Source of the DNA: Maribacter halichondriae
GTDB lineage: Bacteria > Bacteroidota > Bacteroidia > Flavobacteriales > Flavobacteriaceae
Direction of reading: 5' to 3'
Length of the DNA: 64,000 nucleotides
Assembly: GCF_027474825.1 (NCBI RefSeq)
Contig: NZ_CP107030.1
Coordinates: 1,047,001 to 1,111,000 of the forward strand
This document shows, piece by piece, positions 25,754 to 35,712 of the stretch; position 1 is the first letter of the stretch; each line of letters opens with the position of its first letter. The position numbers and the translations under genes are program-made. The notes beneath the pieces were generated by a model that saw only the letters and a list, made by a program, of their open reading frames with translations, was not told where the DNA came from and ran no database searches.

Positions 25754-27874
25754 CTAATGCTTTCCGGCAACTCCCAGTCGAACTATTAGCTGCGCGTTAA
25801 TACTGCGACCAGGCGCAAAAAAGCGCGTTTGATTTCCCGGCGTACCTCTGAATACATGACTTTGATATTCTTTGTCGGTCAAGTTGTCCACAGATAGCAC
25901 AAACTTTGAATACGGAAATTTCGGGAAGGCCTTATGTAGATTAACCCCTGCGCTTATATTAAATAAAGAATAGGCATCTGTCTCTCTTTCAGTCGGAGCA
26001 GGCCGAGACTGTTTGGAGGTAATAATACTCTCCACACGTCCGAAAAAGGTATCGCTATAATTTCGAATTTGAAAACCTATTATATTTTGGTCGGCTGGCA
26101 TAAAAGCCAAATCATCATCTGTAATCTCATTTTTACCTCTGATGTAGGATCCACTCCAGAAGATATTGGACAATTTCCCGATGGAGTAGCTCAATTGATA
26201 CTCAAAGCCGGTTAACCGTGCTTCTCCCACAGCTTGATTTTGGATATTAGGCGTACCCTGGAAATCGACGCTTACCGGCACGTACAGATCGTTTACGAAG
26301 TTTTGGTAAAAATTTAGATTAAGGTCGAACTTGTCACTATCGAACGCATAACCCAATTCGTAAAACACTCCTTTTTCTGGTCCAAGATCAGGATTAGGTA
26401 TTACGCCGTCGGCAAAATTGTACTTAGAAAATAAGTCAGGGCCTCTAAAGGAATTCGCTAAATTGATAGAGAAATCTGATTTTTCAGAGGCATGGATTTT
26501 GGCACCAATGTTTCCTGTGAGAGCACTATTATTATCCGAAATGTTATCGTCATTATATAAGTCTGCTATCTCAGGAATAAAAAACGGCTCACGTTCAATT
26601 TCGTTCTTTACATTGTCATACCGCAAGGCGATTAACAAATCAAATGCATCACTGACCTTCCATTCTTCTACGGCAAAAACTCCAATGGAGGTAGCATAAC
26701 TATCGGGTTGAATTTGACCCGGTGGCGGAGCTACTTGATTTACCTGTACCCCCATTGGATTAAAAATATCCACTACCAATTCCCTTTTAGTTCCAAAACG
26801 ATGCTCCCTCAGGTAATCTGCGCCGATAGTCAACTTGGAGTTTTCCGCTAAACGAAGTGCGGTAAAGGCTTTAAAGCCACCAAAATCGACATCTACATCC
26901 AAATTGGCATCAATTCTTCGATTAATGTTCATGGTCTCTGGAAAAAACACATTCGTCACCTGTTCTATATGTAAACGTTGCTGTTTGAAGTAGGCGCTAA
27001 ATCCAACTTCTTCGATAATCCCTGAAAACTCTTTTCCGCTATAGTTAAAATTATAATCCGTCTGTTCATCGGGTGAAAATAGTCGTACAAGTACCGGTGG
27101 TCCGGGTGCCCCAAGCCCTCCGGGAAAACCGACATCGTCATTTTTAAAAAATTTACCACTAAATTCAAATCGATGCTTTTCCGCTGGAGAATATCCAATG
27201 TTCCAATCGAAGTAGTTTGATTTGAATTGACTGTTAGGTACCTCACCTCCGGGTGTATCTGTATTATCCGCATCGCGCAGACCGCCACCAATTAAAAAAT
27301 CAAAGCCCTTACCACGGCCCTCGACCTCGAGCCTGCCGCGCGAATAGGAATTCACAGATTGGTAACCGCCATATAAACTTGCACCTACTTGAAAGTCTTT
27401 ACCATAGCCATTTTCCGCCTTTCGGGTAATCACATTAACAAGTCCGCTTACAGCATCACTCCCCCAAAAGGCTGAGGCCGGACCCTTGATTACTTCAACA
27501 CGTTCGACTTGCCAAGGATCTATCAAGGCGTAACTTCTTATACGACCACCTACAAAGGAATTGCCGTCAATCAATATAGGCGCTCTTTCTCTCGATAACC
27601 CTCTAATTATCGGTGTGCTGGTAATGCCACCATCATTCTGAATTACTACGCCGGGTACGTATTTCAAAATTTCCGTTGCCGAAGGCGGTTGGTTTTCAAG
27701 GATTGCGCGTTGTTCGATTAGGGCCACATTGACGGGTAGATTCTTAAGGGGAGAGGAAGACCTTGTTGCAGTGACTTCAACGGGGTCTATTTGTATCGTA
27801 TCCTGAGCTTGTTCTTGCCCATAAAATAAAGTGTGTACAAATACAAAAATGAGGGTAATAAAGTAGTTTTTCAT
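25754..27874 (-). CDS. TonB-dependent outer-membrane receptor, probable nickel/metal uptake
   Basis: 706 residues: signal peptide (1-19), TonB box-like DTIQIDPVEVTATR, plug domain (SATEILKYVPGVVIQNDGG...RGLSRERAPILIDG), and a C-terminal beta barrel ending with conserved strands (FFAPGRSINAQLIVRLG). It lies inside the hyp operon, between hypE and the TetR gene. I infer nickel, or a nickel chelate, as cargo because the operon matures a Ni enzyme. Sequence alone does not fix the ligand. Confidence 0.9.
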   Translation of the reverse strand: MKNYFITLIFVFVHTLFYGQEQAQDTIQIDPVEVTATRSSSPLKNLPVNVALIEQRAILENQPPSATEILKYVPGVVIQNDGGITSTPIIRGLSRERAPILIDGNSFVGGRIRSYALIDPWQVERVEVIKGPASAFWGSDAVSGLVNVITRKAENGYGKDFQVGASLYGGYQSVNSYSRGRLEVEGRGKGFDFLIGGGLRDADNTDTPGGEVPNSQFKSNYFDWNIGYSPAEKHRFEFSGKFFKNDDVGFPGGLGAPGPPVLVRLFSPDEQTDYNFNYSGKEFSGIIEEVGFSAYFKQQRLHIEQVTNVFFPETMNINRRIDANLDVDVDFGGFKAFTALRLAENSKLTIGADYLREHRFGTKRELVVDIFNPMGVQVNQVAPPPGQIQPDSYATSIGVFAVEEWKVSDAFDLLIALRYDNVKNEIEREPFFIPEIADLYNDDNISDNNSALTGNIGAKIHASEKSDFSINLANSFRGPDLFSKYNFADGVIPNPDLGPEKGVFYELGYAFDSDKFDLNLNFYQNFVNDLYVPVSVDFQGTPNIQNQAVGEARLTGFEYQLSYSIGKLSNIFWSGSYIRGKNEITDDDLAFMPADQNIIGFQIRNYSDTFFGRVESIITSKQSRPAPTERETDAYSLFNISAGVNLHKAFPKFPYSKFVLSVDNLTDKEYQSHVFRGTPGNQTRFFAPGRSINAQLIVRLGVAGKH

Positions 27875-27927
27875 GTGTTTTCGTGTTAGTTAGGCAGAAC
27901 AAAATAGGAAAAAAACTAATACGGGAT

Positions 27928-28986
27928 TTAACAGATACGAGGCAGCTGCTCCCCAACTAACATATTTACAATGCGTTTACCGCCTATAGAACTTGTGAGA
28001 ACTACTTGTTTTGGATGGGTTTCTGTCACTTCCCCTATGATGGCAGCATGTTTTCCAAATTCCATAGATTGAAGCTTTTTGACAACCTCTTCGGAGATTT
28101 TATCAGTGACCACCGCAATGAAGATTCCCTCATTGGCTACATAAAGTGGATCCAAACCAAGGATTTCACAGAGCGCACTTACTTCATTTTGTAACGGGAG
28201 CTTTTTTTGCAAGATTTCTACGCCTAGATTTCTATCCCTTGCAATTTCATTTAATACTGTTGCCACACCACCTCGGGTCGGGTCTTTTAGTAAATGGATA
28301 TCTTCTCCGAATTCATCGAGTAGTTCGGCAACTATATAATTTAAACCTCTGGTATCACTTTTTACAGCGGTTTCAAATTCTAAGCCCTCGCGTACCGACA
28401 TGATGGCCACCCCATGGGTAGCGATTGAATCACTTACAATAATTTTATCGCCAGGTTTTACATTTTGGGTTGAAATTTGAGCGCGTGCATGTATTTGCCC
28501 AACGCCACTAGTGTTTATGAATATTTTATCACCTTTTCCTTTTTCAACCACCTTGGTATCTCCGGTCACTATTTGTACACCAGCTTGCTCCGCAGCCGAT
28601 TTAATAGCCACCAGTATATCCCAGAACTCGGTCATTTTTAAACCTTCTTCCAGGATAAAACTTAAAGAAAGGTATTTAGGGATGGCCCCGCACATGGCCA
28701 AATCATTCACAGTGCCGTTCACTGCTAACTCGCCAATATTACTATCAGGGAAAAAAATAGGAGAGATGACAAAACTATCTGTAGTAAACGCTGTTTTACC
28801 TTTTAATTGTAATACAGCCCCATCATGGCGCTGTCGTAAATGTTCGTTGTCGAAAAGATGAAAAACGCCAGAATCAAGTAATTTATTAGTTAAAAGACCA
28901 CCACTACCATGACCAAGAGTTATTATATCGAAGTCCAATTCAGGCATCGGACATTGCAGTTTCATTTTCAAGTTTTTTTCTGACAT
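27928..28986 (-). CDS. hypE: Hydrogenase maturation protein HypE
   Basis: 352 residues. HypE dehydrates the carbamoylated C-terminal Cys to thiocyanate, giving the CN ligands. The PurM-like ATP-binding domain shows LGHGSGG, FTTDSFVISPIFFPD and DLAMCGA. The C-terminus ends in P-R-I-C, the acceptor Cys. It follows hypD by 18 bp. Confidence 0.96.
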   Translation of the reverse strand: MSEKNLKMKLQCPMPELDFDIITLGHGSGGLLTNKLLDSGVFHLFDNEHLRQRHDGAVLQLKGKTAFTTDSFVISPIFFPDSNIGELAVNGTVNDLAMCGAIPKYLSLSFILEEGLKMTEFWDILVAIKSAAEQAGVQIVTGDTKVVEKGKGDKIFINTSGVGQIHARAQISTQNVKPGDKIIVSDSIATHGVAIMSVREGLEFETAVKSDTRGLNYIVAELLDEFGEDIHLLKDPTRGGVATVLNEIARDRNLGVEILQKKLPLQNEVSALCEILGLDPLYVANEGIFIAVVTDKISEEVVKKLQSMEFGKHAAIIGEVTETHPKQVVLTSSIGGKRIVNMLVGEQLPRIC

Positions 28987-29004
28987 GAATTGTATCGGAT
29001 AATA

Positions 29005-30105
29005 TTAGGCAAGGGTTTCTGCCGCTCCACTGAAGTGATAATATGCGGCACAGGCTCCTTCTGAACTGACCATAGGAGCTCCCATCGGATTTTGAGGAGT
29101 ACATTTTTTGCCGAACTGTGAGCACTGCATAGGTTTTTTAATTCCTTTTAAAACCAAACCTGCAATACATTCTTTGGGTTCTTCAACTTTTTCGATATGA
29201 ATATTGAACTTTAAATTGGCATCGAAAGATGCATATTCAGGTCTTAATTCGAAACCACTCTTAGGAATATTTCCAATACCCCGCCACTCCCTATCGGAAA
29301 CCTTAAAAATTTTATGAATGAGTTCCTGTGCTTTGAGATTGCCTTTGGGTTTAACAACACGACTATATTGATTTTGAAGAACTGCTTCTCCTTTTTCCAA
29401 TTGTTGAACGGTAAGTAGTACGCCCTGTAAAAGGTCTACGGGTTCAAAACCCGTGACTACCATCGGAATTTTATATTTGGTCACTAAAGGATAGTAGTCA
29501 TCCATACCCATAATTGTACATACATGACCTGCAGCTAAAAACGCATCTATCTTACTTTCTTCGTCTTCAATTACCGCTTCCATGGCTGGTGGCACCAGTA
29601 CCTGAGAAGCTAAAATGGAAAAGTTGGTAAGACCCATATCATGCGCCTTGTCAATTGAAAGTGCATTCGCAGGTGCCGTGGTCTCAAAACCAACTGCAAA
29701 AAAGACCACTTCTTTGCTGGGATTATCACTTGCAATTTGAACGGCTTCCAAAGGAGAGTATAAAATGCGAATGTCTGCACCTGCGGCTTTCGCCTGTAAC
29801 AAACTCTTTTCTGATCCGGGTACTCGTAACATATCTCCAAAAGAACAAAGAATAACGTGTTCTTCCTCGGCTAGATGGATGGCCTTGTCAATTAAATGCA
29901 GCGGAGTAACACAAACCGGACATCCCGGTCCGTGAATCATTTGGACTTCTTTGGGCAACAAATCCATAATTCCGTTTTTAACCAGACTATGGGTCTGTCC
30001 ACCACATACTTCCATGATATTCCATGGTTGTGTAACGGTGGCATGTATTCCATCTAAATATTTTTTTGCCAAATCGGCATCACGGTATTCGCTTAGAAAT
30101 TTCAT
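29005..30105 (-). CDS. hypD: Hydrogenase maturation protein HypD
   Basis: 366 residues. Motifs: MEVCGGQTHSL, GPGCPVCVTP, FFAVGFETTAPANA, EPVDLLQG, ECIAGLVLKGIKKPMQCSQFGKKCTP (Fe-S cluster Cys). HypD with HypC builds the Fe(CN)2CO unit. It overlaps hypF by 4 bp (ATGA). Confidence 0.97.
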   Translation of the reverse strand: MKFLSEYRDADLAKKYLDGIHATVTQPWNIMEVCGGQTHSLVKNGIMDLLPKEVQMIHGPGCPVCVTPLHLIDKAIHLAEEEHVILCSFGDMLRVPGSEKSLLQAKAAGADIRILYSPLEAVQIASDNPSKEVVFFAVGFETTAPANALSIDKAHDMGLTNFSILASQVLVPPAMEAVIEDEESKIDAFLAAGHVCTIMGMDDYYPLVTKYKIPMVVTGFEPVDLLQGVLLTVQQLEKGEAVLQNQYSRVVKPKGNLKAQELIHKIFKVSDREWRGIGNIPKSGFELRPEYASFDANLKFNIHIEKVEEPKECIAGLVLKGIKKPMQCSQFGKKCTPQNPMGAPMVSSEGACAAYYHFSGAAETLA

Positions 30106-32388
30106 CCTTCAATAGTTTGATAATATGCTAATTGGCCCAAAGCGATGTTTTCGTCATTGGACGATACTTCTTGATGAAAATAGAGTTGAAAATTAGCCTT
30201 TAGGTGAATCATCATCAAATCTACCAATAGTCCGTTCTGAAAAACACCGCCACTAAAGGCTATTTTTTCCATGTTGTTTGCAAAAGCAACTGCCTCAACC
30301 ATCTTCACTAAAGAATAATGGAACTTAAATGCAATTTTATTTTTGTCAATTCCTTTGTGCAAATCGCAAACCACTCCTTCTAGAATAGTTGTGGTTGATA
30401 TTTCTTCAAGATACGATATTTGAGAAATATAATTCGAATCTGTAATATCTTCATTTTTATTAACGTAGGTTTGAGCTAGTGTTTCAAGTTGAAGGGCCGC
30501 TTCTCCCTCATAGGTTTGTGTATCCATAACACCCAACAGGCAGGCAATAGCATCGAATAAACGACCCATACTCGATGTTTTTAAAGGTGGGTCAGTATTT
30601 AATAGTTTTTGATACAATTCCCATTCTTGGGCATTAAACTTGTCTTTAAGCATACCTAGGGCATCGGAATTCTGCCAAGAATGTGCTAGTGCCGAAATAC
30701 GGGGTTCAAGGGCCATTTTATCACCTAAGATGGAAGGCGCGTATGAAAGGTGTGCAAGTCTACTGAACGCTGCATTTTCAAACTTTAAAAACTCACCGCC
30801 CCAGCTATTCCCATCAGTACCATAACCAGTGCCATCCCATATGACTCCCAAGACCTTTTCCGGTTTTGTCAGCAATGAATGTTCTGATAAAACTCCGGCG
30901 AAATGGGCCAAGTGATGTTGTATGTAAACGAGTTTTGCACCATATGTAGCGGCTAACTGTTTTCCATATTCGGTTGAAAAATAGTTAGGATGCTTATCGA
31001 CTAAAATGATTTCAGGTCGACAATTCAACAGATTTATGAAATGTGCAATAGTTCTTTTATAGTTTTCGGCACTTTCAAAATATGCCAAATCACCAAGGTA
31101 TTGACTTAAATAAAACAAGTCTTGGCTAAGCAAACCGAAAGCACTTTTTTGAGATGCCCCCATTGCTAATAGTACAGCTGCTTTTTTATTTGAAACCGGT
31201 CCGAAATAGTTGGGCGCCAAACCACGGGACCTGCGAATAAGTATTTGTTTTTTTCAAGGGACTAAAACGAACTACGCTATCATCTTGGGATGTTATAATC
31301 TCACGGTCATTGGTTAGCACATAATCCCAAATTCCGGCTAGTTCGGAAAATACCTTTCTATCTTCAAACACAATAGAAGCATTACTTAGGTTTCCACTTG
31401 TTGCAACTATTGGTTTTCCATATGCCTGTAATAGGAGTTCATATAATGGAGTGTAAGGTAACATTACCCCTATTTGGTCTAGACCAGGCACTACTTCATT
31501 TACCGCAATGCTGGCTCGTTTCTTTTTTAACCGTAATAATACAATTGGAGCTACTTCCCCCGATAACATTTCAAGCTCAGAAACGTGTGTTTGAAATTCT
31601 CGTTGTACCAATTCGACATTGGGGTACATACAAGCAAATGGCTTTGATGGCCTGTGTTTCCTTTTTCTGAGTGTATTTACCGCGTTGGAACTGGTAGCAT
31701 CACAGGTCAATAGGTATCCTCCTATGCCTTTGATCGCAACAATTTTTCCTTTCTCCCATAAAGCCACAACTTTTTTAATAGCCAAGTCTGAATTGCTTTC
31801 AAATTCTTCCCCCAAAGTGTTTGCCAGACTTAATCGGACACCACAATCAGAGCAAGAATTGGTTTGGGAATGGTATCTGTGATTTTCCGGGTTTGTATAC
31901 TCTTCATTACAAGTTGTGCACATTTTGAATTCGTTCATTGCGGTGAATTCCCTTTCGAATGGCAGATTGTTAATCAATGAAAAGCGTGGCCCACATTGGG
32001 TGCAGGTAGTGAAAGGGTATAGTGCCCGACGGTTATCGCTTGATTGAATCTCTGTTCTACAGTTTTCGCACATCGCAAAATCGGGAGGAAGCATCAATGC
32101 AGCAGTTTTGACTTCCTGATTTTGTAGAATTTGAAAATCTTGAAAACTTTGGTCTTTGACTTTGAAAATGGTATGTCCCGTAATTTTTGCCAAGCTAGGT
32201 GCACCCTTAAGTACAGACTTATAAAAAGGAATTGCAGTTTCTTCTTTGGCCACAAATTGAATATGAAGACCATCCAGGTCGTTGTAAACAATCCCATTTA
32301 GTTTTTGTTTGGCAGCTAATCGGTATACATAAGGCCGAAACCCTACCCCTTGCACTCTTCCAGTAATATGTATGTGCCAAGTTTTCAT
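30102..32388 (-). CDS. hypF: Carbamoyltransferase HypF, split by a +1 frameshift
   Basis: HypF makes the CN ligand from carbamoyl phosphate. N-terminal acylphosphatase domain (GRVQGVGFRPYVYRL), two zinc fingers (CENCR...CTQCG, CTTCN...CSDCG), YrdC domain, then a C-terminal Kae1-like domain (CDLHKGID, FSGGVFQNGLL, SNDENIALGQ). As read, the first ORF ends at 31186 and the second starts at 31220. Removing one A from the seven-A run (plus T-run 31248-31254) restores ...SPLKKQILIRRSRGLAPNYFGPV..., a 761-residue HypF, the normal length. Start ATG 32388 is preferred over 32415. Confidence 0.92.
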
Positions 32389-32606
32389 TAGCCTACCAAT
32401 ATAGGAAATTATCATGCGGTTAGCGATCTCTTAATTGAGATAAAGAAGTTGGGGTAATGTTGGTGAGAAAAAGAAATTCCCAATCAAGATTTTGACACTT
32501 ATACTTTCTGGCTAATTGGGAGCATTTAGATTATCCACTTCAACTACTTGTCCCATAAAACGAACTTTTTGGTGCTAAGGATAGACTCTAGAAAATATTA
32601 TCAGAT

Positions 32607-34892
32607 TTACATCCAAAGCCCCCTACCCTTATATTTTGAGTAATCGGTCAATTCATCCTTAAAGCCGTTAAACATTTCTTCCTCTATATAACTGTTGCTT
32701 CCCAACATATTGCCAAGGGCGTAAACTCCCTTTCGAAGTAGACGCGCCTGTTTCCTGTTCACTTGCTTTTGGGAAACGGTAACTAGGGCTTCCTTCAACC
32801 CGTTCTGCATATAATGTTCCACTATTTGTAATGGGAGATTCGGTCTTACCCCATCCAATACGAAGAGATAGGCCGCCTTCCTGTATTGCCCGGTGTCCAC
32901 CAAATGACCCGCCCAAAGACTTTTCAGATTGTTCCGTCCGGATGTTTCGATGTTCGCCAAGATTTTTGTTTGCCCGTCCAAAATCGTATTCAAGTCGGGC
33001 GATGATTCGAAATAGGCCTGTGTTTTTGGTGCGATCGGAACGCTTCCCGGATACTTGGAATATATAGAACCGATGAACAGCTTTCCTTCCTTCTTTTCAA
33101 ATTTGAATCCTTTTTCATTAAAGAACTTTATATAGTCCTTCGGGGATTTCTCGAAAGATACCTGTGTGCGTTCTGCATGTTTGTGGTAGGACTTCAAGCT
33201 CAACTGCTCGAACCGTCGCCTATATTTTTGTGTCATGGCCGCGTAAACGTTCGGGAACATCAGCGGCAGGAATATTGCCGTCGGGCTTGGGCGGATTTCT
33301 TTTTCGGTTTTGTCGTTTAGAAGTCCTTCCAATATTTTTTCGTTTTCCCTGATAAAGCTTGGGGAAGCGTAAAAGTCGATTTCCTTCGGCAACGGTATTT
33401 GGCCCAAGTTCAATTTGACCTGATGTCGACGGGAATTCGAAAATCGGAGCATGCCCCTACCGTAATCGGTGCCGAGGCTTCTAACAAGCTCGAAGAGGAT
33501 TCCCCTTTGTCTCGGTGTATCGAATAATCGTTTCTCGCTTGCCTGTCGTATAAGTTCGGCCTTCCCTATTAATTGCCGTTCTTCCTTAACCGACTCCGCA
33601 ATGTAAAGCTTGTCCTTTGCAATACCGAATTGTTCCTGTAGCATATTGCCCATTCTTCTGTTATCGATATGTAGGTACTTTTTTAGAAATAGAAAACGTT
33701 CCGATCTTGTTATTTCCTTGACCAATGGTTTTACACTTAGCCTATCGATATGTTCGGAGAAAAGTAGTTTTCTTCCCGAATTTTGATAGGTCTCTTCATA
33801 GGCTTCCTTGATGCACTTTTGAAGTTCCAGTTTTAGCTGCTTGCTTTCCCCGTTCATCTGGGTGTGTCCGGTCTTAAAGAGTTGAAGGTTTTGGCGGATT
33901 CCGATAGTAGGAGCTATTTCTTCGGCTCTGAAGACATATCCCGATTTGTCATAAATGGTAAAATCAACGGACTTGTCTTCTTCATCACATTCAATTTTGC
34001 AATCGAGTTTTTGATAGGAATGCAGAATGTTGGACAGATGTTCGGGGTCTATCGTCTTGAATAGTCCGTAAGTGGTCTGTATTTGTTTTTCCAGCCGTTT
34101 TTTGACCATCGGTAACAGTTTCGAGCTTTGGTTCTGCTCGAAGACCTTCTGCAATTTTGGGCCGCTTAATTGGGGATGGACGGTGTAGCCGTTGATGAAC
34201 CTTGACTTGTAGCCATCTTTTATGGCAACACCATAGGAAACTGCTATCCTACCGTTTCGCTCTATAGTCCTCAGCTCGATGTGGTGGTCTTTGAGGTATC
34301 CGGCCAGTTCTGTAAAACTGCGCACCTTGTACTTTTGCAAAGCGATGTTCACGATGTCCTGTATATAGAACCTGACCCCGTTGATGTCCCGGTTGCGGAA
34401 TTCTGGCAATTCGTATTTCGGTAGTTCCTTGGTCTGTTTCGTATCGGGAGATGGGGAAAGTCCGAACTCTTTTTCAAGGTATTTCTGGATAGCAATACTC
34501 CTTCTGATATCATTGGAAAGGTTGATCTGCAAGCAGTCTTCCTTTATGGTGGACGAGACGATATGCACATGTTCATGCTTGGTATCATGATGTCTTATGA
34601 CCACATAGGGCTGTTCACCATAGCCCATATGGTTCATATAATTTTTGGAAAGTTCGAAAAAGTCGGTGTCGTTCAGGTGCTCGCCACGGGGAAGGTTCAA
34701 TGAGATATGCGCATACCTTTTTTCGGAGTCGTGGCGATTGCCCAGATGGTAGAGTACCCTCCCGAAAAACTTCATATCGGTATCTTTATCGGAATAGGTA
34801 TTTTGAAAGCCGAGTATGGTACTTTGGGATTTGCCCGATACATAGTTCAATACGCCCTGAACATTTTGCCGATAAAGGATCCTAGCTATCAT
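32607..34892 (-). CDS. mobB: Relaxase/mobilisation nuclease MobB type
   Basis: 761 residues. The N-terminal relaxase domain carries a three-His metal motif, HDTKHEHVHIVSS (about residues 104-116), with an upstream candidate nicking Tyr near Y101/Y106; active-site assignment is uncertain. The middle and C-terminus are helical. It is characteristic of Bacteroidota mobilisable elements. It overlaps mobC by 4 bp. The 190 bp between it and hypF has no gene. It probably marks a mobilised segment joining the hydrogenase and stress regions; no integrase or transfer genes are nearby. Confidence 0.85.
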   Translation of the reverse strand: MIARILYRQNVQGVLNYVSGKSQSTILGFQNTYSDKDTDMKFFGRVLYHLGNRHDSEKRYAHISLNLPRGEHLNDTDFFELSKNYMNHMGYGEQPYVVIRHHDTKHEHVHIVSSTIKEDCLQINLSNDIRRSIAIQKYLEKEFGLSPSPDTKQTKELPKYELPEFRNRDINGVRFYIQDIVNIALQKYKVRSFTELAGYLKDHHIELRTIERNGRIAVSYGVAIKDGYKSRFINGYTVHPQLSGPKLQKVFEQNQSSKLLPMVKKRLEKQIQTTYGLFKTIDPEHLSNILHSYQKLDCKIECDEEDKSVDFTIYDKSGYVFRAEEIAPTIGIRQNLQLFKTGHTQMNGESKQLKLELQKCIKEAYEETYQNSGRKLLFSEHIDRLSVKPLVKEITRSERFLFLKKYLHIDNRRMGNMLQEQFGIAKDKLYIAESVKEERQLIGKAELIRQASEKRLFDTPRQRGILFELVRSLGTDYGRGMLRFSNSRRHQVKLNLGQIPLPKEIDFYASPSFIRENEKILEGLLNDKTEKEIRPSPTAIFLPLMFPNVYAAMTQKYRRRFEQLSLKSYHKHAERTQVSFEKSPKDYIKFFNEKGFKFEKKEGKLFIGSIYSKYPGSVPIAPKTQAYFESSPDLNTILDGQTKILANIETSGRNNLKSLWAGHLVDTGQYRKAAYLFVLDGVRPNLPLQIVEHYMQNGLKEALVTVSQKQVNRKQARLLRKGVYALGNMLGSNSYIEEEMFNGFKDELTDYSKYKGRGLWM

Positions 34893-35278
34893 TCTTGGCT
34901 TTTGGCGTTTATGGTTTCTATCAGTTCGAGCATGAGTTCGCTGGCCTTTTGCACTTCCCTTATGAGGTTCGAATTCGGGCTTCGCATGTTCTTATAATTT
35001 GCCACCTTGACGAGCTGGTTGATGTTGGTGCCTATCTTATTGATCTGGTAACTGAGGTTGGAAAGGCCATCGGGAATTCGTTTTTCCTTCGTGGTTTTTT
35101 TATTCAGGATCAGCTTTCTGAGGTAAGGGCCGACCGTTCCCCTTTTCCCGAAATCAAGATTGTAGGATTGCAATATGGACTTGACTTTTTCCAGTTCCGT
35201 ACCGTTGAACCTTAGCGTTATGGCATGCATCCTTTTCCTGTCCCCCAAACGTTTTCTACCGCCTTTGTTGATTGCCAT
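34889..35278 (-). CDS. mobC: Relaxosome protein MobC/MobA-like
   Basis: 129 residues, basic N-terminus (GGRKRLGDRKRMHAITLRFNGTELEKV), ribbon-helix-helix-like start, C-terminal helix with the NQINKIGTNINQLVK-type motif (here NLSYQINKIGTNINQLVKVA) characteristic of plasmid mobilisation relaxosome proteins. It should bind oriT next to the relaxase. Overlaps the relaxase by 4 bp. The hairpin cluster upstream (35305-35368) is the natural target. Confidence 0.88.
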   Translation of the reverse strand: MAINKGGRKRLGDRKRMHAITLRFNGTELEKVKSILQSYNLDFGKRGTVGPYLRKLILNKKTTKEKRIPDGLSNLSYQINKIGTNINQLVKVANYKNMRSPNSNLIREVQKASELMLELIETINAKSQE

Positions 35279-35304
35279 TTTATATCTCGATTTTATCGAT
35301 TTTC

Positions 35305-35368
35305 ACTTCGTAGAAGTAGGCGGTTTCGCGGTGCGCGAAACATCACTTGCTATCCACCTTCGTGGATA
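35305..35368. repeat. Cluster of three hairpins, candidate oriT
   Basis: Three consecutive perfect stems lie just upstream of mobC: 35305-35317 (ACTTC/GAAGT), 35323-35341 (GTTTCGCG-GTG-CGCGAAAC) and 35351-35368 (TATCCAC/GTGGATA). Tight, spaced inverted repeats beside mobC and a relaxase are typical of transfer origins. They could also be attenuators. No nic site was identified. Confidence 0.45.
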
Positions 35369-35712
35369 AATATAACACATCAAATTTAATTATAATAATC
35401 TAATTATCAGTTTTTTATGTCGTAAAAACATATAGAACCATATGAGATTATATGGGTACAGATTGGAGGTTTATCTGGTCTAATATGGCGTTGAAAAAAT
35501 GGAAAGAAATACGGAAATTTTCAATTTTTTTATGGGTGGGGAGAGGAAAGGGCAAGCGGCTTTTCCGCCGCTTGTGCTTTCGCGCGGTTTCGAGGGGGTT
35601 CGAAAATCTGGAAGGGAAAGACCCCGAGTGCTAACCAGCGCAGTGGTTCGCTGGGGAAGTCTTGAAAAGGAAGATTTTTGAACTTCCGCAGGAACATGGC
35701 GAAACAAAAAAC
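35369..35712. other. Gene-free, locally GC-rich block upstream of the mobilisation genes
   Basis: 35369-35460 is AT-rich. 35525-35680 is GC-rich and unlike its neighbours, with an 8-bp hairpin CAAGCGGC-TTTTCC-GCCGCTTG at 35553-35574. No ORF is credible. Together with the preceding three hairpins, this looks like the control/oriT region of a mobilisable element, or a remnant of its edge. Confidence 0.5.

Noticed and set aside
31186..31260. Programmed -1 frameshifting in hypF
   Set aside because: The needed shift is +1 (or -2), so a classical A-AAA-AAC -1 slippery site cannot give it.
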